Positions 60,724 through 64,000 of a DNA stretch of 64,000 nucleotides are shown here, one piece after another. The notes beneath the pieces are model-generated. The model saw only the letters and a program-made list of their open reading frames with translations. It had not been told where the DNA came from and ran no database searches. This DNA comes from Paenibacillus spongiae (lineage in GTDB: Bacteria; Bacillota; Bacilli; Paenibacillales; Paenibacillaceae). The stretch lies in the NCBI RefSeq assembly GCF_024734895.1, contig NZ_CP091430.1, forward strand, positions 3,242,501-3,306,500, written 5' to 3'. A program made the position numbers and the translations under genes. Position 1 is the first letter of the stretch; each line of letters opens with the position of its first letter.

Positions 60724-61647
60724 TTGAGAAATTTTGCGGATAAGCTAATAGAAGAAGTCAGCAGGAAGAACAGTGCCCTCGTTGTCGGGCTGGATCCTGA
60801 TCTGGAATATTTCCCGGATTATTTGCTAGAAGACGTTGATTTATCATCGGATGAAAGTATTGCAGATGCAATATTCGAGTTTAACAGAATCATCATAGAT
60901 GCGGTGGCGGATGAAGTCATCGCCGTCAAGCCTCAGCTTGCCTACTATGAAGTATATGGCAGCTTCGGCATACAGGCGTTGGAAAGAACGATTGCCTACG
61001 CCCGATCGAAAGATCTGATCGTGATCAATGACGCCAAAAGAGGGGATATCGGTTCAACCTCGGCAGCCTATGCCCGCGCTTATCTGGGGAAAGGTACCAT
61101 GGCAGGCGATATGGTCACCGTCAATCCTTTCTTGGGCAGCGACGGCTATATGCCCTTTATCCAGGCAGCCCGGGATAACAATAAAGGATTGTTTCTCTTA
61201 TTGAAGACATCGAACCCTTCGTCTCATGAATTGCAAGATCTCCAGTTAGCGAATGGAAAGGTATTATACGATATGCTGGCGGAGGAAATCGAGAAGCTGG
61301 CGGGTGACTCAGCCGGCGTCCACGGTTATTCCTATATTGGCGCAGTGGTCGGCGGAACGTATCCGGAGGAAGCCGCCAAGCTCCGACGGGCATTGCCTCA
61401 CTCGATATTTCTTGTTCCCGGGTTCGGTATCCAAGGCGGACGAGCGGAGGATCTGAGTGAATTCTTCGATGACAAAGGCAACGGTGCTGTCATCTCATCC
61501 TCACGGGGAATTATTTATGCGTATCGAAATCAACGGAGTGACTGGAGTAGGATTGTAGAATCAGAGCTGATCCGCTATGTTAGAGAGGAGGCATCGACGG
61601 CCAAGGAGCAAATTAATGCCGTTCGATTCCATAAAGCTACCCGATGA
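60724..61647 (+). CDS. pyrF: orotidine 5'-phosphate decarboxylase, type 2 subfamily
   Basis: Converts OMP to UMP. Protein of 307 residues, longer than the ~240-residue type 1 enzyme of Bacillus pyrimidine operons; it matches the second subfamily known from mycobacteria and actinomycetes. Substrate phrase VVGLDPDLEYFP, catalytic INDAKRGDIGSTSAAYA (Asp103, Lys105, Asp108), phosphate loop VGGTYPEEAA and VPGFGIQGG. TTG 60724 with GGGAG about 10 nt upstream. Not among pyr genes; coupled to a deaminase-like amidohydrolase, implying salvage or specialised pyrimidine metabolism. Confidence 0.9.
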   Translation: MRNFADKLIEEVSRKNSALVVGLDPDLEYFPDYLLEDVDLSSDESIADAIFEFNRIIIDAVADEVIAVKPQLAYYEVYGSFGIQALERTIAYARSKDLIVINDAKRGDIGSTSAAYARAYLGKGTMAGDMVTVNPFLGSDGYMPFIQAARDNNKGLFLLLKTSNPSSHELQDLQLANGKVLYDMLAEEIEKLAGDSAGVHGYSYIGAVVGGTYPEEAAKLRRALPHSIFLVPGFGIQGGRAEDLSEFFDDKGNGAVISSSRGIIYAYRNQRSDWSRIVESELIRYVREEASTAKEQINAVRFHKATR

Positions 61648-61658
61648 GGAGGAGCATC

Positions 61659-62876
61659 ATGTCCAACAGCTGGTTAACAAACGTTCGGCTTGAGAAGGGT
61701 TATATTTATGAGGATGGTGCCGTATCCGGGACCATGACGGATATCTATCATATCCGTATACAGGATGGAGTAATTGCCGAAATCATTCCTGCGGATCAAG
61801 CGTTAACCGATGATCTCGTGAAGGTAGATGCCAAACGTCTTCTCATGCTGCCTTCATTCAAGGAAATGCACATCCATATCGATAAAACTTATTATAGCGG
61901 GCCATGGAAGGCCGTGAAACGCGTCAATGGTATTTTTGGCCGAATCGAAGAGGAGCGAGAGCTTCTTCCCAAACTTCTGCCAACCGCTCAACATCGGGCT
62001 GAGAGCATTCTGGAGACGATACTTGGATTCGGCTCCACGCATGTACGGACGCATTGCAATATCGATCCGGTCATCGGATTATCCAATCTGGAAGCAACGA
62101 TGCAAGCGCTGCATAACTTTTCGGACAAGCTATCCTATGAAGTGGTTGCCTTCCCGCAGCATGGGCTTCTCCGCTCCAATGCCGCTCCACTTGTTCGCGA
62201 GGCGATGAAGCATGGAGCAACGTTCGTAGGCGGCGTAGATCCGGCTACTGTCGATGAGAATATCGAGAAATCGTTGCAGACGATTATGGAAATTGCCGTT
62301 GCGTCCAATGCAGGCGTCGATATTCATATTCATGACCGGGGGGAAGCAGGCTTAACGACGATGAGCCGGCTTGCCGACATGACGGAAGACGCGAAGTGGC
62401 ATGGCAGGGTGACGGTTAGCCATGCTTTCGGTTTCGCAGGGATTGCTTCGGGAACAGCCTCCGAGCTTGCGGCACGCTTTGCCGAGCTTGGGATGTCCAT
62501 TGCTTCGTCTGTACCGATTGGCGGTCTTGTCATGCCGATTCCGCTGCTTCATGATCATGGCGTAACGGTTGGGCTTGGGACCGATAGTATGACCGATCAT
62601 TGGTCTCCATTCGGCAACGGAGATCATTTGGAGAAGGTTGGACGCTTGGCGGAGCTGTATGGGTACAGCGACGAGCAATCTCTTTCCCAAGCATTAGGCT
62701 ACATTACGGGAGGAATTACACCTCTTAGCAAGGAAGGCGAGCAGGTCTGGCCGAGGGTCGGCGATCCCGCGAACCTGGTATTCGTAGAAGCGAGCTGTTC
62801 TGCCGAAGCGGTTGCCAGAAGAGCGCGAAGATCGGCCACGTTATATAATGGGAACTTGGCTTCGGGGGCTTTCTAG
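61659..62876 (+). CDS. amidohydrolase family protein (cytosine deaminase-like)
   Basis: Metal-dependent hydrolase of 405 residues. Metal ligands: EMHIHIDKTY (His-x-His), DIHIHDRGEA, VSHAFGFA and the Asp in GLGTDSMTDHW, in the order typical of CodA-like deaminases. ATG 61659 has GAGGAGG upstream, 12 nt after the pyrF stop, so they form one operon. Possible substrates are cytosine, creatinine or atrazine-type amines; CodA would release uracil. Confidence 0.84.
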   Translation: MSNSWLTNVRLEKGYIYEDGAVSGTMTDIYHIRIQDGVIAEIIPADQALTDDLVKVDAKRLLMLPSFKEMHIHIDKTYYSGPWKAVKRVNGIFGRIEEERELLPKLLPTAQHRAESILETILGFGSTHVRTHCNIDPVIGLSNLEATMQALHNFSDKLSYEVVAFPQHGLLRSNAAPLVREAMKHGATFVGGVDPATVDENIEKSLQTIMEIAVASNAGVDIHIHDRGEAGLTTMSRLADMTEDAKWHGRVTVSHAFGFAGIASGTASELAARFAELGMSIASSVPIGGLVMPIPLLHDHGVTVGLGTDSMTDHWSPFGNGDHLEKVGRLAELYGYSDEQSLSQALGYITGGITPLSKEGEQVWPRVGDPANLVFVEASCSAEAVARRARRSATLYNGNLASGAF

Positions 62877-62923
62877 AAATAAGGAAGAGGGCTAACCGGG
62901 TGTACGGCGGCGGTGAATAAGCG

Positions 62924-62958
62924 TGGTGCACAGCGTCGTAAGAGCGAGCTGTGCACCA
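62924..62958. terminator. hairpin between convergent genes
   Basis: Perfect 11-bp stem TGGTGCACAGC / GCTGTGCACCA, 13-nt loop; no T-run. Between the amidohydrolase and P1 peptidase genes. Confidence 0.6.
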
Positions 62959-63003
62959 TTGCATGACGGAGCTAGTCACTTGAAGTGTGTCCTGTCAGTC
63001 GAT

Positions 63004-64000
63004 TTAACGAAGGAAGGCAATGACTTCTTCTACAGGGAGAGCGCGGACCGTTCTTCCGTATTGGCCATGGGTGGTTTCAGCCATGAACATGGAGTTGCCG
63101 ATGGCTTCTTCGGTTGCTTCCGCGACAGCCCGGAAGCACTGCGAGATGACCTCGCCATCCTCGCGGATCACGTTCATAGTGAGAATATCCTTGTCAGGCG
63201 AATGAGGGATCAGGTTGCCGTTGCTGAAGGCAATAACAACATCGCCGCTTCCATGATGGGCGATCGAGCCGGTACGGGCCAGGCCAATTCCGGCCCTCTT
63301 GGCGATCTTCTTCAATTGCCGGGCATCCAGCGGGAGGTCTGTCGCAACGACGATCATGATAGAACCGTCGTCCTGCTGCCGTTCTGTTGAACGATGAAGG
63401 AGCCTCTCGCCAATCGGTTGTCCGAGGAGGAGAAGATCATCCGGGTTACCGAAATTCGTCAGAACGAGTACCCCGATGTGGTATGGATGACCTTCAGCGT
63501 AAATTTTCCGGGAGGAGGTGCCGATGCCCCCTTTCCAGCCGAAGCATACCATTCCGGTTCCCGCGCCAACTGCGCCTTCGGCAACAGGCTGCCCAGCTGC
63601 TTGACGGGCAAGCCGAATTGCTTCTTCTGCATGCTCGGGTCGAACGTGAAGCCCGCGCATGTCGTTCAGATGCTTATCGTTGCACTCCCCGGTTACGACA
63701 TTAAGGGAGCTGGTCTGGTCACCAATTTCATGGTTCTCGTTCATCATATAACGCAGCGTTCCTTCCGCGACCGCCGGGACGCTGAACGTATTGGTCAGCA
63801 TAACGGGCGATTCCAGAAACCCAAGCTCGTCCACCTGGACCAAGCCCGCGGTCTTGCCGTAGCCGTTAATGACATACGAGGCGGCTGCTGCTTTACTGCG
63901 GAACCAATCTCCTTGGTGCGGCAGTATGGCGGTCACGCCCGTCCGCACGGAGCAGCCGGGAGAATCTGAATTCAATGTGACGTGGCCGACGGATACGCCA
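63004..64000 (-). CDS. P1 family (DmpA-like) aminopeptidase, 5' end outside window
   Basis: Ntn-type L-/D-aminopeptidase that self-cleaves into two chains. The frame continues past 63975 to the window edge (GVSVGHVTLNS), so the N-terminus is missing; a start at 63975 would cut into the domain. The autoproteolysis site is visible as QQDDGSIMIVVATDLPLDA (Gly-Ser, Ser becoming the N-terminal nucleophile); also GAGTGMVCFGWKGGIGTSSR and AEATEEAIGNSMFMAETT. Function: release of N-terminal residues from small peptides or beta-peptides. Convergent with the amidohydrolase. Confidence 0.88.
   Translation of the reverse strand, partial: GVSVGHVTLNSDSPGCSVRTGVTAILPHQGDWFRSKAAAASYVINGYGKTAGLVQVDELGFLESPVMLTNTFSVPAVAEGTLRYMMNENHEIGDQTSSLNVVTGECNDKHLNDMRGLHVRPEHAEEAIRLARQAAGQPVAEGAVGAGTGMVCFGWKGGIGTSSRKIYAEGHPYHIGVLVLTNFGNPDDLLLLGQPIGERLLHRSTERQQDDGSIMIVVATDLPLDARQLKKIAKRAGIGLARTGSIAHHGSGDVVIAFSNGNLIPHSPDKDILTMNVIREDGEVISQCFRAVAEATEEAIGNSMFMAETTHGQYGRTVRALPVEEVIAFLR

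Noticed and set aside
1..64000. tRNA, rRNA and prophage genes
   Set aside because: None seen on either strand by eye; no integrase, terminase or structural phage genes.

Overview
The window looks like a chromosomal segment from a Paenibacillus-type Firmicute. The signs are strong AGGAGG-like ribosome binding sites, many TTG and GTG starts, an S-layer-homology (SLH) surface protein, a SpoVB-type flippase, a YfiT-type DinB protein (bacillithiol world), many AraC/LacI/GntR/TetR/LysR regulators next to the genes they probably control, and scattered carbohydrate-active enzymes. Base composition is mixed, near 50% GC by eye. No rRNA, tRNA, prophage or CRISPR array was seen. It reads as an accessory-rich, small-operon region.

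Layout. 0-6 kb: a cation diffusion facilitator (cut by the window edge), an AlkZ-related winged-helix protein, a LacI regulator divergent from a secreted GH5-like enzyme, and an ABC half-exporter. 6-10 kb: a histidine phosphatase, three VOC (glyoxalase-fold) genes and a P-loop kinase in one run, ending tail-to-tail with an AraC gene. 10-16 kb: a cytoplasmic glycoside hydrolase-like gene, then an APH-type phosphotransferase behind a leader with two mini-ORFs and an intrinsic terminator (attenuator-like), two acetyltransferases and an S66 (MccF-like) peptidase, followed by a repeat-rich gap. 16-25 kb: an AraC-GyrI fusion, a double VOC protein and a stand-alone GyrI-like protein; an EEP-fold hydrolase; then AraC divergent from PhyH dioxygenase, GNAT and a ceramidase-like hydrolase. 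25-32 kb: SpoVB and a complete ketone-body/3-hydroxybutyrate catabolic operon (hbd, thiolase, scoA, scoB, bdh) with a divergent LysR.

32-40 kb: a truncated NUDIX gene, two ABC exporter genes, a 33-residue ORF translationally coupled to a second APH-type kinase, and an ECF-like sigma factor fused to a large BtrH-like C-terminal domain. 39-43 kb: a DUF4838 protein divergent from a BNR sialidase-like protein and a methyltransferase. 43-47 kb: a surface-protein gene apparently broken in two by an AT-rich TetR/FAD-monooxygenase cassette that carries a clear promoter and palindromic operator. 47-52 kb: SLH protein, GNAT, two 29-nt palindromic repeats, a second ceramidase-like hydrolase and two small lipoprotein-like genes. 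52-55 kb: a second PhyH gene with a palindromic operator and an AraR-like GntR regulator, separated by a TnpB-only IS605-type element with hairpin ends. 55-57.6 kb: a TetR-autoregulated operon (VOC, AlkD-like repair protein, TetR) with the operator inside the promoter. 57.8-64 kb: an unassigned large glycoside hydrolase-like protein, YfiT, a decayed S9 peptidase tail, a type-2 pyrF coupled to a cytosine-deaminase-like amidohydrolase, and a P1 (DmpA-like) peptidase cut by the window edge.

The candidates for something new are the leader-controlled phosphotransferase (about 12.16-13.44 kb), the ABC-ABC-mini-ORF-kinase locus (32.6-37.7 kb) and the sigma/BtrH fusion next to it. All functions come from reading translated sequence and motifs; no database search was possible.
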